Source: Phytophthora quininea
Taxonomy: Eukaryota > Oomycota > Peronosporomycetes > Peronosporales > Peronosporaceae
Reading direction: 5' to 3'
NCBI GenBank assembly: GCA_011947345.1
Contig: JAAVTG010000075.1
Span: 930,001-994,000 of the forward strand
Length of the DNA: 64,000 nt
The notes under the pieces are model-generated. The model saw nothing but the letters and a program-made list of their open reading frames with translations. It was not told where the DNA came from and did not search any database. Shown here piece by piece: positions 1-10,435 of the stretch. The position numbers and the translations under genes are program-made. The stretch's first letter is position 1. Each line of letters starts with the position of its first letter.

Positions 1-463
1 GAGCAACTACGCCAAGGAGCGCCAGGCTTTTGGCCGTCCGCTGAACAACTTTGGTCAGATCCAAAAGAACATTGCCGAGTCGTACGCCGAGTACATGGCT
101 GGACGTGCCTACGTGTACAACACTGCCAGGTCCGAGTACTTGGTTTGTGGATATTGTGGGAACTTCTTCTGCTAACGTACTGTGCTGCTGAGCAGGAAGT
201 TGAAGCTGGACTCTGTGGGCAATCGAGTCGACACGGACGGCGTGAAGCTGTACTGCGGCGATATGGCCAAGCGCGTGGCCGACCGCGCCATCCAAACGTT
301 GGGCGGTTATGGCTACGTGGGCGAGTACAACGTGGAGCGCCTCTGGCGCGACTCAAAGCTGCTGGAGATCGGTGGCGGCACCAACGAGTCGTACCACAAG
401 AACATGGTGCAGGGCACTGGTGAAGCACGCGTTCTGGGCGGAAAAATTTCCCAGCTTTGCTGA
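1..463 (+). CDS. Acyl-CoA dehydrogenase, C-terminal part (5' end outside window)
   Basis: The frame is open from base 2 and begins SNYAKERQAFGRPL, the C-terminal helical domain of acyl-CoA dehydrogenases. These FAD enzymes introduce a double bond into acyl-CoA in mitochondria or peroxisomes. Exon 2-129 joins exon 196-463 across a 66-bp GT-AG intron (130-195); the split codon gives Arg and restores the family sequence. Further on come IQTLGGYGYVGEYNVERLWRD and LLEIGGGTNESYHKNM, which match the family's FAD-contacting C-terminal helix. The last 15 or so residues before the stop at 461-463 are less typical, so a further small intron near 410 is possible. Substrate class (isovaleryl, glutaryl or other) cannot be told from this fragment. 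The family call is secure. Confidence 0.85.
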
Positions 464-2297
464 AAACCACGAATGTCGGTCCGACATCCATTGCACAGAC
501 GGTCTTGAGAATATACTCTTCGTATTAATACCGCAACTTCGAGAAGGACTCGCTTCTTTCCTGGACCAAAGCGTTTCTTGCTCTGAATTCACAGTTCTTG
601 CCCTTCAAGTTGTTGATCTCTTATAACCGCTGACACGAACATCGCGGTCGATGCAAGAACGGAAAGAAGGTTGGTGTACTTGGCATTCGCGAGTTTTTCA
701 ATGGCACCAGACACCGGACGACGCTACGATTAAAAATGGCGTTGTTCACGTGATGGATGTCGCAGGGGGTCGTCGGGGTTGCCCCGGTCCGCTTTTCCTA
801 CGGTGTTCACCATCAAGTGTGACCTGGCAGCGTGCGTTTGTATTGATTTCCACTGCTGCAGATTTTGGCGCCAAAAAGCTGAAAGATCTCGATCCAAAAG
901 ATCCCAGAAAGACCTTTCGGGTCTCGCGCCAAAACAAAAAAAAAAAGATTTCAAGCGCGATCTTTCGTCGCCACGTCGGCTGCGTCTGTGCTGTAGCGTC
1001 CGCGAGAAGAAGCACCCGCATTCTTGCTCCTGTGTGTGCACTCCTGCTGCTGTTGGTGCTGCTCCACGTGGACGATGCGGCACAATCTGATCGAGAAGGA
1101 TATTCTCTTTCTACAAGAACAGGACGCTTTCTCTCTACAAGAACGCCAGCCTGACGTGGCGGCATGTGACTGGTGGTGTCACTTTGCAGACTCCGACGCA
1201 ATCTGCGTTTTGAACCCACCTTTGGCGGCAGTGCTGCGGCACTGCGTCAAGTGTCCTCGCGTCAACGTCTGCTACTGCATGCTGTGGGCAGCTCTGTCGC
1301 CGAGCGCCTTGCTCGCGGGCGGCAGTGGTCCTTCTCGACGTCCGCCGAGCTGGGGACGCGTCGCGAATGACTGGTCGCCGCGAACCCTAGCCGCGCGCGG
1401 GTTCTGCACGCCAGACCCGTGGGTTTCGACGTGACTTGACTCCAGTATGGCGGCGATCTTTGCACTCGTCCCCAGTATGCGCGCCGATTGGGACAGGGGT
1501 TTCAGCCTGAGTTCAACCGTCTTCAGGGAAGCGGCTCGACGCGTCGAGGGACGGCAACGACAGGAAACAGCGCGCGCGGCGACGGACGGCGTGGAGAGGG
1601 ACGACGAGGACGACGAGGACGGGGTCGGGCGCTAGCAGCCTGCTGCGGACGGTAAAGACCGGGTGCCGCGCGCGTGTGGTCTCGAGGCATCAATTTGCTG
1701 CTAACATTGTGTGTGCCTGCGTGCAGCGGTTGGTCAAAATCGGCGCGCGACTAGGGTTCCTGCCATCGTCGATGCGAATCCTGTCCAAGCGCATAAACCC
1801 TGCGAGACTGGATATGGCGGCTCGTTGAGGTTTTTGAGCGAGTATAGTGAGGCCAAGTGGTTTTTCGAGGCCGCTCGCGTGACTGGTTTCCAGTATGGCG
1901 CCGCCTTCTTTCTTCGGTTTTCCCTCGCGAGTTTCCGGAAGAAGAAACGATTTTCAGTCATTTTCGAAAGCGAGCGGTGGCAGGCGCGCCGACCCGAATA
2001 GCAGCCCCCTGCGCGTTTTGGTCACTCCGCGTTTTGTGCTGCAAGTCGCGGCTCATTCCCCAAAAGAGAGCGACGCCCCCAGCGCTCGCTTCCACAGCCA
2101 CGATAGGCGACCCGACGCTGACCGAGCGAGAGGTGGAGCAGCCGGACAAGGCGGCGGCCGACAAGCGCGCGCTCTTCCAGCCGGCGCGCATCGAAGTGGT
2201 GTCCCCCAGCGACAGCGCCACCCCGTGGACCACCGGCCCGCCCAGTCTGGACACGCCCCGCGGCGACGCCGCCGCTTCCGGCGTGCGCGTCTGCGTC
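464..2297. other. 1.8-kb intergenic region upstream of the BET gene
   Basis: No convincing coding sequence was found. It is GC-rich and holds a perfect 14-bp palindrome TTTTGGCGCCAAAA at 863-876 and a half-site TCGCGCCAAAA at 924-934, both resembling E2F sites. An imperfect repeat of about 25 bp ending CCAGTATGGCG occurs at about 1430-1456 and 1876-1903. An initiator-like element lies at 2051-2066. A reading frame from 1857 is open into the BET gene, but I regard its first 147 codons as 5' untranslated sequence because they are low in family-like features and lack an in-frame ATG before 2298. Confidence 0.5.
2051..2066 (+). promoter_or_regulatory. Oomycete initiator-like element
   Basis: GCTCATTCCCCAAAAG matches the first half (GCTCATTYY) of the 16-nt oomycete initiator consensus GCTCATTYYNCAWTTT; the second half fits less well. 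It would place the transcription start about 245 nt before the ATG at 2298, longer than most oomycete leaders, so the assignment is tentative. Confidence 0.35.
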
Positions 2298-5200
2298 ATG
2301 ATGGTCGAGCAACAGCAGCAGCAGACGATGCAGCAGACGCCGCACAAGCCCAACGACAGTGCCGCTGTGGCCAAGCCGGCGACCAATCCACCAACTGCAG
2401 TCAACGGTACGACTGCTACCCCACAGCAACCTTCGGGTCAACCGACTAGCGACTCGGCGTCATCTACTGCTACGGTAAAGACGGAGAAGGATACTGAGAA
2501 GCCCAAGCCCGTGCCCGACCTTCCCAGAGAGGTGCTGCAGTACGCGCCGCTGCTTGTGGGAAAGTACTACATCCAGGACAAGCGCGCTGTGTGGTCAGGC
2601 ATGTGGGGCATGAGCGAGGCCGCGTTCGGCCCCAACGGCATCATCAGCAAGTTCGAGATGAAGTCCCAGGACGACGTGTCCATCCCCATGTGCACTGGCG
2701 CCTCGGGCAGCGTCCACCCGGCGCTGTCAGGCTTGGCGCTCGCAAGATCCTCCAAAACGACCAACCGAACTGCCAGCGACGTGTCTCCCGTCTACTTTGG
2801 CTACGAGACGGATGCCAATGTGCGCTCGGCCATGCCGTTTGCCGGAAAGTACAGCGGCTCTTTTGAGATCCAGGCCATGAAGGGCAAGCACCAGACTGTC
2901 CCCGAGAGCGACGTTGAGATTCGCTTCGTGCACGATCTAAGCAACCCAACCCAGTTTATCGTGTCTGGTGATGGTGAGAACCGCTTTGGAGTGTTTTCGC
3001 TGCATGGATTCCTGGACAAGGAGACGAATGAGATGCGTCTGTACAAGGTCTACAAGCCGAAAAAGCCCGAGAAGCGCACGCTGCCACGTCGTGGACGAGC
3101 GCGCTCTGCAACTCCGGCGATGAAACGAGAGGTAAAGGCACTGTCGATTTCTGCGCCGGGTGTTGCTGCTATTACAGCGTCGCCTGCAGTCACAACGGTA
3201 GTGACACCACTAGCTGGCCCGACAATTGTCGTTCCGCGTAAGGTTGCTACGCCCGTGTCGGACTACGCGTCTCCATCGTTGATCTCTCGAGGCAGGTCGG
3301 AGCGCAAGCGCGTGCTGCCTGCTCACCTTCGCGACGAAAACGTGCTTGAGTTGGACCACGCCCCAACCAGCTTAAAGAAGTGCATGGGCATTTTGAAGAG
3401 TTTGATGGCGAACCCCAAGGCGGCTCCGTTCTTGGCCCCAGTTGACCCTGTTGCATTGGGGATCCCCGATTATTTCCACGTGATCAAGGAGCCCATGGAT
3501 CTGGGCACCATTAGGAACAACTTGGAGTGTGGTGTCTACGACAGCCCGTTGATGTTTGCCGACCATGTTCGACTGGTCTTCCGCAATGCGATGCTCTATA
3601 ATGCTGCTCACAGCCAAGTGCACATTTATGCACGCAAACTGGTGGACGACTTCGAGAAGCGATTCAAGAATTTGAATCTGAAGCTCTCCACGAAGGATAA
3701 ACTGTATAAGCAGGCTATGAAGAGGGAAGGAAAGTTTGATTACTTCCACTCCTCAAAGAAGATTAAGGGCGGCAAGGGCACCAAGGGAAACACCAAGCGG
3801 CGCATGTCAGGCGATGACACAGGCTTGATCATGTCGTTGAAAGAAGATATTGAGCGCCTGAAGGCGACTCTGGAGCAACTTCAACCGGCTATGTCAAATG
3901 GAGGCACTCCCAGACCAGTCAAGGCAGCGGCAAGGTATGTTGTCGAACTATGTGGCATGGTGTTGTTCATGAACTGACGCTTATCGCTTGTTGTTGACTG
4001 TGTAGACCGTTTAAAATGGAGGATTTGACAGAAGAGGAGCTGAACGAGCCCATGAGCCAATTCGAAAAGGCTCGTTTAAGCACCGACATCAAACTGCTTC
4101 CCCAGGACAAAATTAATCGTGTCCTGCAGATCATTGCGGAGGCTGTTCCAGTGGCGAAGCTGGCCAACGAGAACGACGAAGTAGAGTTAGATATCAACGC
4201 GTTCGACACCCGGTGCTTGCGCATGCTGGAAGGATACGTTAGGGTAAGAATCTCACGGGTCTTCAAGCTATTCTGTCGCTGCGAGTACTGAATATTGTTG
4301 TGTTTGACTTGCTGTAGGAGAACGGCATTGGGCGGAAGCGGAAGCGTCCAGTGAAGAAGTCGAAGATGCCGCCACCAGAAAAGCGTCTGAAGTCTGCGAA
4401 GGTGGCAGCGCTGAACATTCAGAACCGGAAGGAAGAACTACGGAACCAGTTGGCTGCGATGGATGGCGATGGCGCCAACGCTGCTCGCAATGCCGCTGCA
4501 AACGGACGTGCGGATCAGGATGTGGCCATGACTGACGTGGACGCAGACACGGAAGCTGGTGCTGCCGCTGCAAGGAGTTCTTCGGAGAGTTCGTCTAGCT
4601 CTTCCGAGTCTTCGGACTCGGATAGTGATAGCGATAGTGATTCCGATTCGGACGACGGTGGCGCTCCTCTGCAAAGGGTGGGTTTGTGAGCTTTAATTGA
4701 GCCAGTGAGTGATTAACGGCGGCCATGACTTCAGCCATATTGATTTAACTCTTGATCGTGTCTGAGCAGTCCCCTCCGCTGGCGAGCGCAAGCCTCTCCC
4801 AGGTCAGCAACGACTCTTCTTCACATGCTGGTTAGTACTCGCTTGAATGCTTTGGGGAGTATGTGGCTGTGCTAATTTTGACTCCTGTAGATGCTGCTAA
4901 GAAGATCCGCGACGAGCAGCTCACCAATTCCGAGCCATTGCGCGTGGAGAACCGCGGCGCTTGGAGTATGCTAGCCAAGAAGGACACTCCTAACGGTACG
5001 CCAGCACCGCAGTCAAATGGCAGCCAATCCAGCTCGCTCTGGCTGTCTGCGCGCTCGATGGAGGAAATCAAACAACAGAAAATCCAGCAGAAGGAGAAGG
5101 AACGCACAGACGAGCTGCAGGCTCAGAAACGTCGCGAGACCGAACTGCGCGAAAAGGAGAAGGAAAAGGAGCGCGAGGAGTTGGAGCGACGAAAGTTGGA

Positions 5201-5388
5201 GCAGGAGCAGGCTGCCAAACTCGCAGAGGAGAAGCGACTCCGCGAGGAGCGTGCTCGTGAAGCGGAGCGCGCGTCTGGCCCAGATCGCCATGGAGCGCGA
5301 GAAGTTGGCTCGTGATGATGACGCCGAGCTTCACGACGCCACCTTGAGCGAGGACCTGGAGTCGTTCAGCTCGTCGTCATTTTTGTAA
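2298..5388 (+). CDS. BET-family protein: N-terminal beta-rich domain, bromodomain, NET domain, acidic and coiled-coil tail
   Basis: Chromatin reader that should bind acetyl-lysine on histones. Five exons: 2298-3934, 4006-4243, 4318-4677, 4770-4830 and 4891-5388; introns are 60-92 bp and GT-AG, and each junction keeps frame. From the N-terminus: a Gln/Thr-rich start; a region with FAGKYSGSFEIQ and VSGDGENRFGVFSLHG; one bromodomain at about 3370-3680 with PDYFHVIKEPMDLGTI and MLYNAAHS (the acetyl-lysine Asn region); a NET/ET domain in exon 2 beginning at LTEEEL; a Lys-rich segment and a Ser/Asp run (4580-4660); and a Glu/Arg-rich coiled coil. The ATG at 2298 is the first in frame. Near 5267-5274, in a GC dinucleotide run, the frame breaks; the natural C-terminus (LAQIAMEREKLA to SSSSFL) continues in another frame to 5388, as if two bases were missing. 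There is a single bromodomain, unlike the double-bromodomain animal BETs. Confidence 0.88.
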
Positions 5389-5692
5389 AGATGCCACGAG
5401 CGACGGGCAGAGCTGATTCCACAAGCCGACGATGATGTAGCTACAAGTTATGTGAAGAGGACCATTGCTTGAAGTGGTCAGACGACTACTTTTCACGCCG
5501 TGTCATCGACGACCTTGACTTGATGCGTCTCTCGTGGAAGAGTAGGTGAGGGCTGCCCGTCGAGTGCGTACGTGCGTGTCGGTGAGTGCCGATTATTTAA
5601 AACGACGCGGGGCTTCCTCTTTCGCGCAGCTAGCACAATAAATCCAAAAGGTAGCAGTAGTAATCAAAAGAAAAGTTTTCAAGGCCAACGCT
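5389..5692. other. 3' flank of the BET gene
   Basis: No gene seen. AATAAA-like sequence (CAATAAATCC) occurs near 5636-5645 and may serve 3' processing. Confidence 0.3.
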
Positions 5693-5739
5693 GTGTCTGG
5701 TTCAGTTTGCAAGTCTCGTAGCCTCAAGAAGGACAGCAA

Positions 5740-5917
5740 CAACGAGAACGCACTCGAGCCAGCTGACGCAGCGAATGAAGGCGACGATGGACCCCAACAG
5801 CATCCTCAGCCCGTACAAGGTCCTTCCTCCAGAGAAAACAGCTTCGTGTGCGCGGAGGTCGACAGCTTAGAGCTCCACAGCTAGAATTGCGAAGTGTAGA
5901 CAAGGCAAGATCAAAAG
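5740..5917 (+). pseudogene. Relic of the 3' end of a D2HGDH-like gene
   Basis: In one frame 5780-5842 reads ATMDPNSILSPYKVLPPEK, matching the C-terminus MDPKGILNPYKVLPP of the two larger copies at 7641-9166 and 16564-18164. Upstream of this the similarity decays quickly and shifts frame, and nothing of the catalytic domains remains. Bases from about 5840 to 5917 match, inverted, the 3' flank of copy B at about 16485-16565 at high identity, including CAAGGCAAGATCAAAAG. The relic therefore derives from the copy B lineage rather than from copy A. It is not expected to make protein. Confidence 0.8.
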
Positions 5918-6517
5918 GCAACTTGTGACGTGATCAGCATTAACCCCTTTACCCCCGCTATCCGGGACGTGCTAGTAGCTACTCCTTTCCTACAGCATCA
6001 GCAGGTTAATGCCGGAGACCACCGGCTATCCTGATGCCACCCGCGGGCACACACAGGACACTTAAGGTTTTTCAAGGCGCCACGCCGGAGGAAAAGCCTT
6101 CGTCATGACGGCTGTACCATAAGTAAACTGTTTCTGCAGCTGGTACGCCGTCGCGTAGACGCTTCTGCTTGATTTTCACCTTGCCTTGGGAGTTGAGAGG
6201 GGTCAATTGAGCTTGATCGCTGAGCTTCAGACGACACTTGAGAAGCCACGGGCCTTGGACACACAAGGAGGTCCACCCTCAAGCACGGGCTCGAGGGACC
6301 TCTGGCAGCATGGCCTCCGGCGGTCTTCGTCGCCAGATGCACACGTCGTGCATTGCGCTGGAGCTGGAGCTCGGAGCTTGAGCTTGAGCGAGCAAATGGC
6401 GAACTGAGCGATGGAAGCGGAGGCGCTGCTGGACAAAGTGCTAGACAATCACGGTGGTGGCTTTCACAGCGACTGCCAAAGCATGGAACTTTATTCTGTA
6501 TAGTTCGGGGCTAGATG
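5918..6517. other. About 600-bp insertion splitting the relic's 3' flank
   Basis: In copy B's flank (reverse complement of 16459-16500) the sequences CAAGGCAAGATCAAAAG and CATTAAAAATGTGTGACGTGTGAAC are adjacent. Here they are separated by about 600 bp. The insert has no clear terminal inverted repeats or target duplication. On the minus strand, 6085-6266 is open and includes KVKIKQKRLRDGVPAAETVY, which resembles protein-coding sequence, but I cannot name a family. It could be a fragment of a gene or a decayed element. Confidence 0.5.
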
Positions 6518-7640
6518 CATTAAAAATGTGTGACGTGTGAACAGGAGATAGGTTTACGATGCCGTTAAAAAGACATAATGGTATGTCAAGCTGGCTGGCA
6601 AATTCATGTGTCTTGCTGCAGCATCGGAAGCGCTCTGGTATAATTTCTCGTTTCCGCCAGAGCCGTCAGCATCAGACGCCCGATGAATCGGCTCCGAAAG
6701 AGAATTCCAGGTGCAAGATCGAGTTGTTGAAAAGCTCGATTTAACGTGCAATTATGCTACGACACTGGAAAACCTTCGACGATTACGATCGCATTGTTGA
6801 CATTTACAAAATCTTGATGGAGATCAATAAACGCAGCTCAGAGAGGACGTATCTGCAAACGGTGCGTAACTTTCATCGAAGTAAGCCCCAAAGAAGCATC
6901 TATTACACGATCTTCGTCGAGCTTTCTCCTATGGGGGTTTATCGTTGGATAGAAGACACCGACGAATTTTAAAAGTGGTCGCGAGAGATGCTGACTGCAC
7001 TTAAACATTGGCACAGCCAGCTTCGGGTATTAGTATGGAGATGTTCACCGCTTCCAACACGACTTGAGGCAGCTGGGAGAACTCATTAAGAGGCTAACGA
7101 TATACATTCAGTCATTGCTGGACGGCAAGCTGAAGTAGATGAAGGTGGGACTCTTGGCTGTCCAAGTCTCACTGCAACTGAAATCCTCGACAAGTTGCAG
7201 TCAGAAGCAGCAGAAGTCAAGCGCAGCGGAAATGAATTACTTCGCGACGAGCGAGACGAAGTTTAGGTGACTTATCATGCATGCGTGTCAAGTTGTGGCA
7301 ACCAAAAATGCATCGCTGGATTATTTCCATGATAATCATTCTTTGGAAACCTCCAGGCTTGGAGTTCCTCGATAGTTTTGTAGTTGGCACTTTTTCATCC
7401 CAGGAGCCAAGCTAAAGGTCGTACTGCTTCATACTATCACCACGGGCAAATTCTTGTTTGGGATCACTTTTATCGATGTGGCTGCAATGGTACTCTCACT
7501 AAACGTCCTGAGAGCTCTGCCAGCTAAACATTTTAGCAATTCGTTCGCGCAGCACTTCTTGATACAATTGGCAAACTGTCCACAAGTCCCGGCTCTAAAA
7601 GTATGCGCAATTGACATTTCGCCAGTCACCGCACACCTCG
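6518..7640. other. Region with possible decayed coding remnant
   Basis: 6518-6544 still matches copy B's 3' flank; similarity ends at about 6544. Beyond this, 6754-6972 is open on the plus strand (starts MLRHWKTFDDYDRIVD), and 7110-7266 is open in another frame (TEILDKLQSEAAEVKRSGNE), helical in character. Stops between them suggest a broken gene of unknown family. The 7267-7640 stretch shows nothing recognisable and includes the promoter of copy A. Confidence 0.3.
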
Positions 7641-9166
7641 ATGCTGCTCCCTGCTCTGCTGCGCTCGGCGCGCCGCCAGGTTGGCGCCGCCTCGACCGCT
7701 CCGGCCTTCCTACAATCCGCCGCCGCTCGTGCCTTCTCCACACCGCCCCGTAACCCAGCACACGCCTCCTGGACCGACGACGACAAGACGTACTTCCAGC
7801 AGCTGCTCAAGCCCGAGAGCGTGCTCACCGACGCCGACGACACCGAGACGTACACGGTGGACTGGCTCAAGAAGTACAAGGCGGAGAGCAGCCACCAGAT
7901 GGTGCTGAAGCCCAAGACCACCGAGCAGGTCTCGGCCATCCTCAAGTACTGCAACGAGCGCAATCTGCCGGTGGTGCCGCAGGAGGCAACACGGGTCTGG
8001 TGGGCGGCAGTGTGCCGGTGTACGACGAGATCGTGCTGTCTCTGAGCTCGATGAGCAACGTCATCTCGTTCGACGAGGTGTCTGGCATTTTGGTGTGCGA
8101 GGCCGGCTGCATCCTGGAGAACCTGGACAACTACGTGGCCAAGCACGGCTACATGATGCCGCTGGATCTCGGCGCGAAAGGCACCTGTCAGATCGGTGGA
8201 AATGTGTCGACAAACGCAGGTGGATTGCGCTTGCTTCGATACGGATCGTTGCATGGCACGGTGCTCGGTGTCGAAGCTGTACTAGCGGATGGCACGGTGG
8301 TCGACTGCTTGAGTACCATGCGCAAAGACAACACGGGTTACGACCTCAAGCAGCTCTTTATTGGATCTGAGGGAACTCTGGGAGTGGTGACCAAGGTGTC
8401 GATCTTGACGCCTCCACGTTCGTCGTCAAAGAACGTTGCTCTGCTCGCGTGCGAGGATTTCGAGGCTGTGCAAAAGGCGTTCGTCGAAGCCAAGAAACAC
8501 CTTGGAGAAGTGCTATCTGCCGTGGAATTCATGGACCGCCAGTCACTTGACATGGTACTGTCACAACAAGACTGGACGAAGGACCCATTAGAAACCCCAA
8601 GTCCATTCTACGTGTTGATCGAGACATCTGGAAGCAACGAAGATCACGACATGGAGAAGTTGGAGGCATACCTCGAAGATGTCATGGGCTCTGGTGTTGT
8701 GGTTGACGGCACGGTAGCCCAGGATGCCTCTCAAGCGCGCAATCTGTTCATGATCCGTGAAGACATCACTGTTGCGCTGGCGGCGCGCGGATACGTGTAC
8801 AAGTACGACGTGTCGGTGCCCATCGAGCAGTACTACAAGATTGCGGAGGAAACGCGCGACAGACTGGCTTCGACGGACGCCAAGGTCGTGTGCTACGGTC
8901 ACATCGGCGACTGCAACGTCCACTTGAATGTCTCCACGTTGAAATACGACGAAAAAGTGTTCAATTCGCTCGAGCCGTTCATCTTTGAGTGGACTTCCCA
9001 ATATCGCGGAAGTATCAGCGCTGAGCACGGCATCGGCACCCACAAGCCGTCGTTTCTCCACCTGTCTAAGTCTAACAATGCCATCAAGCTCATGCAGCAG
9101 ATGAAGAACATGATGGACCCCAAGGGCATTCTGAACCCGTACAAGGTGCTTCCTCCCGCGAAATAA
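7641..9166 (+). CDS. D2HGDH: D-2-hydroxyglutarate dehydrogenase-like FAD oxidoreductase, copy A (one-base frameshift)
   Basis: FAD-dependent enzyme of the PCMH/vanillyl-alcohol oxidase fold that oxidises D-2-hydroxyglutarate (or D-lactate) and passes electrons to the respiratory chain. The first 35 residues, MLLPALLRSARRQ to RAFSTP, are a typical mitochondrial presequence. The FAD-binding domain follows, with [15 protein letters not shown] and CQIGGNVSTNAGG. The C-terminal domain carries GHIGDCNVHLNVS (metal/substrate His) and SAEHGIGTHKPSF, then MDPKGILNPYKVLPPAK. Length is about 508 codons, usual for the family. At 7980-7984 one G is missing, so PQ|GGNTG is split between frames exactly in the FAD loop. 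The same loss is present in copy B. No intron occurs at 9000, where copy B has one. D-lactate dehydrogenase is the alternative call; the C-terminus favours D2HGDH/DLD2. Confidence 0.85.
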
Positions 9167-9242
9167 ATGCCGAAGTGCATTTACAGTGTATGTAAATGGT
9201 CAAAACTTGGTGCACTACGAGTCGATTTTGCCAGTAGCAAAC

Positions 9243-10169
9243 CTATTGGAACTGCTTGGCCAGCTCCAGGTCTAAATAGGAAACGTTGACGCTGCCTAGG
9301 ATCCGTTCTTGCAGTTCATCCTCGCTCTCGCCTTGGATGGTCAAGTGCAGATGCATCTCGAGATATCCTGCCCAGCTTTGGCACATGGATCCGATGTACT
9401 GTGCCGTCGTGCTGGATGAGACGTCCACGTCTAGTTCAAAGTAGTTGCTGCGTCTGAAGTAATGCTGCGTAAGTTTCGTCCCCGTGAGAGCAGGGCGGTT
9501 CGGCACGAGCGACTGCAAGAGCCACGGGCCTTCCACCAGGTTGGGGACCAGCTTGAAGCGTGCGTTGCGGAAGTCGTCGTCTCCTTCGCAGAATCTACTG
9601 AACAAGCGATGGAAAATCGCCGTATCATCATCGTCACTCTCCGGGGCCGGCGGTAGCAGCCAGTAGGCCACCACACTCAGATTGTCGGCGTTGGGCAGCT
9701 CAAAGTTGATCAGGAACACCGTCGAGTCCGGGAACTTCTCTCGACAGTACGCCAGCACGCTGTTAGGCCGCGTCTCTTCTCGCATGGCAAGGTGGTGGCG
9801 TTCTTCGGGGGTGTTAAACCTCCACAGATCCACGTGCAGCAGCTTGCCGACCGATTTCCCGGCCGGCACTTTGACCTGGTCGTCCATGTACGTCTTGCCA
9901 CGTACTTGGACGTCGCTGGCGTCTGGCTCGGACCACATTTTGCGGATCTCGCTCGAGTGCGTAGCAAACGGTGCGTCTGCAAACGGCGACGTCTGCGTGT
10001 CAATTGGTTCGGCTAATTCTTCTCCCCATGCTTCCGCCACCACTTGATGCTTTTCCTCAGGCTCAACGTATTCGTCCAGTTCTTCGATGGTGACGCGGTG
10101 CAGCTCCATGGAGCTCGAGCGTGAGTGCAGCGGCGACGCCACAGACATGAGCAGGCGCTTGGTGGACAA
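9243..10169 (-). CDS. EDR2 C-terminal domain (DUF1336) protein
   Basis: Intact 308-residue single-exon protein. The C-terminal two thirds match the DUF1336 domain found at the end of plant ENHANCED DISEASE RESISTANCE 2 and in many protist proteins: VRGKTYMDDQVKVPAG near the start, FLINFELPNADNLSVVAYW in the middle, then FCEGDDDFRNARFKLVPNLV, VEGPWLLQSLVPNRPALTG and YFELDVDVSSS. In plant EDR2 this domain follows PH and START domains, which are absent here, so the protein is a stand-alone DUF1336. A membrane or lipid role is suggested only by that association. It converges on copy A (76 bp between stops) and diverges from CCDC146 over 266 bp. The start at 10169 is the first ATG; a second Met lies at codon 8. 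Confidence 0.82.
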   Translation of the reverse strand: MSTKRLLMSVASPLHSRSSSMELHRVTIEELDEYVEPEEKHQVVAEAWGEELAEPIDTQTSPFADAPFATHSSEIRKMWSEPDASDVQVRGKTYMDDQVKVPAGKSVGKLLHVDLWRFNTPEERHHLAMREETRPNSVLAYCREKFPDSTVFLINFELPNADNLSVVAYWLLPPAPESDDDDTAIFHRLFSRFCEGDDDFRNARFKLVPNLVEGPWLLQSLVPNRPALTGTKLTQHYFRRSNYFELDVDVSSSTTAQYIGSMCQSWAGYLEMHLHLTIQGESEDELQERILGSVNVSYLDLELAKQFQ

Positions 10170-10435
10170 TACGCTTCGCTCCTACGTAGAGGGCGGAAGC
10201 GCGATGACGCCACGGCTGGGCAGCAGCAATGCCTGTGATCTCCGTGTCACACAAAAGTGAATCCATGTTGTGGCGTCGAGGGCACTAAAGGGGGAATCAG
10301 ATTTCAGCCAATCGTGAGCCCCTTCAACGTCGGTTGCAAAATGCGCCAAGCCAAGATGGGCCCCTATATGGCTTCCGTTCCAGGCGCGCTCTCTCTGTGC
10401 CCAGGTCCTTGTTAACTCCCTACTACTAGTAGAAG
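10170..10435. promoter_or_regulatory. Divergent promoter, DUF1336 / CCDC146
   Basis: 266 bp between two start codons on opposite strands. On the minus strand a TCACTTTTGTGTG motif (about 10247-10261) weakly resembles the oomycete initiator. No other element is clear. Confidence 0.3.

Noticed and set aside
1857..2297. 147-codon N-terminal extension of the BET protein
   Set aside because: Open but without an ATG between the alternative start and 2298, Arg/Ala/Pro-rich, and overlapping an initiator-like element.
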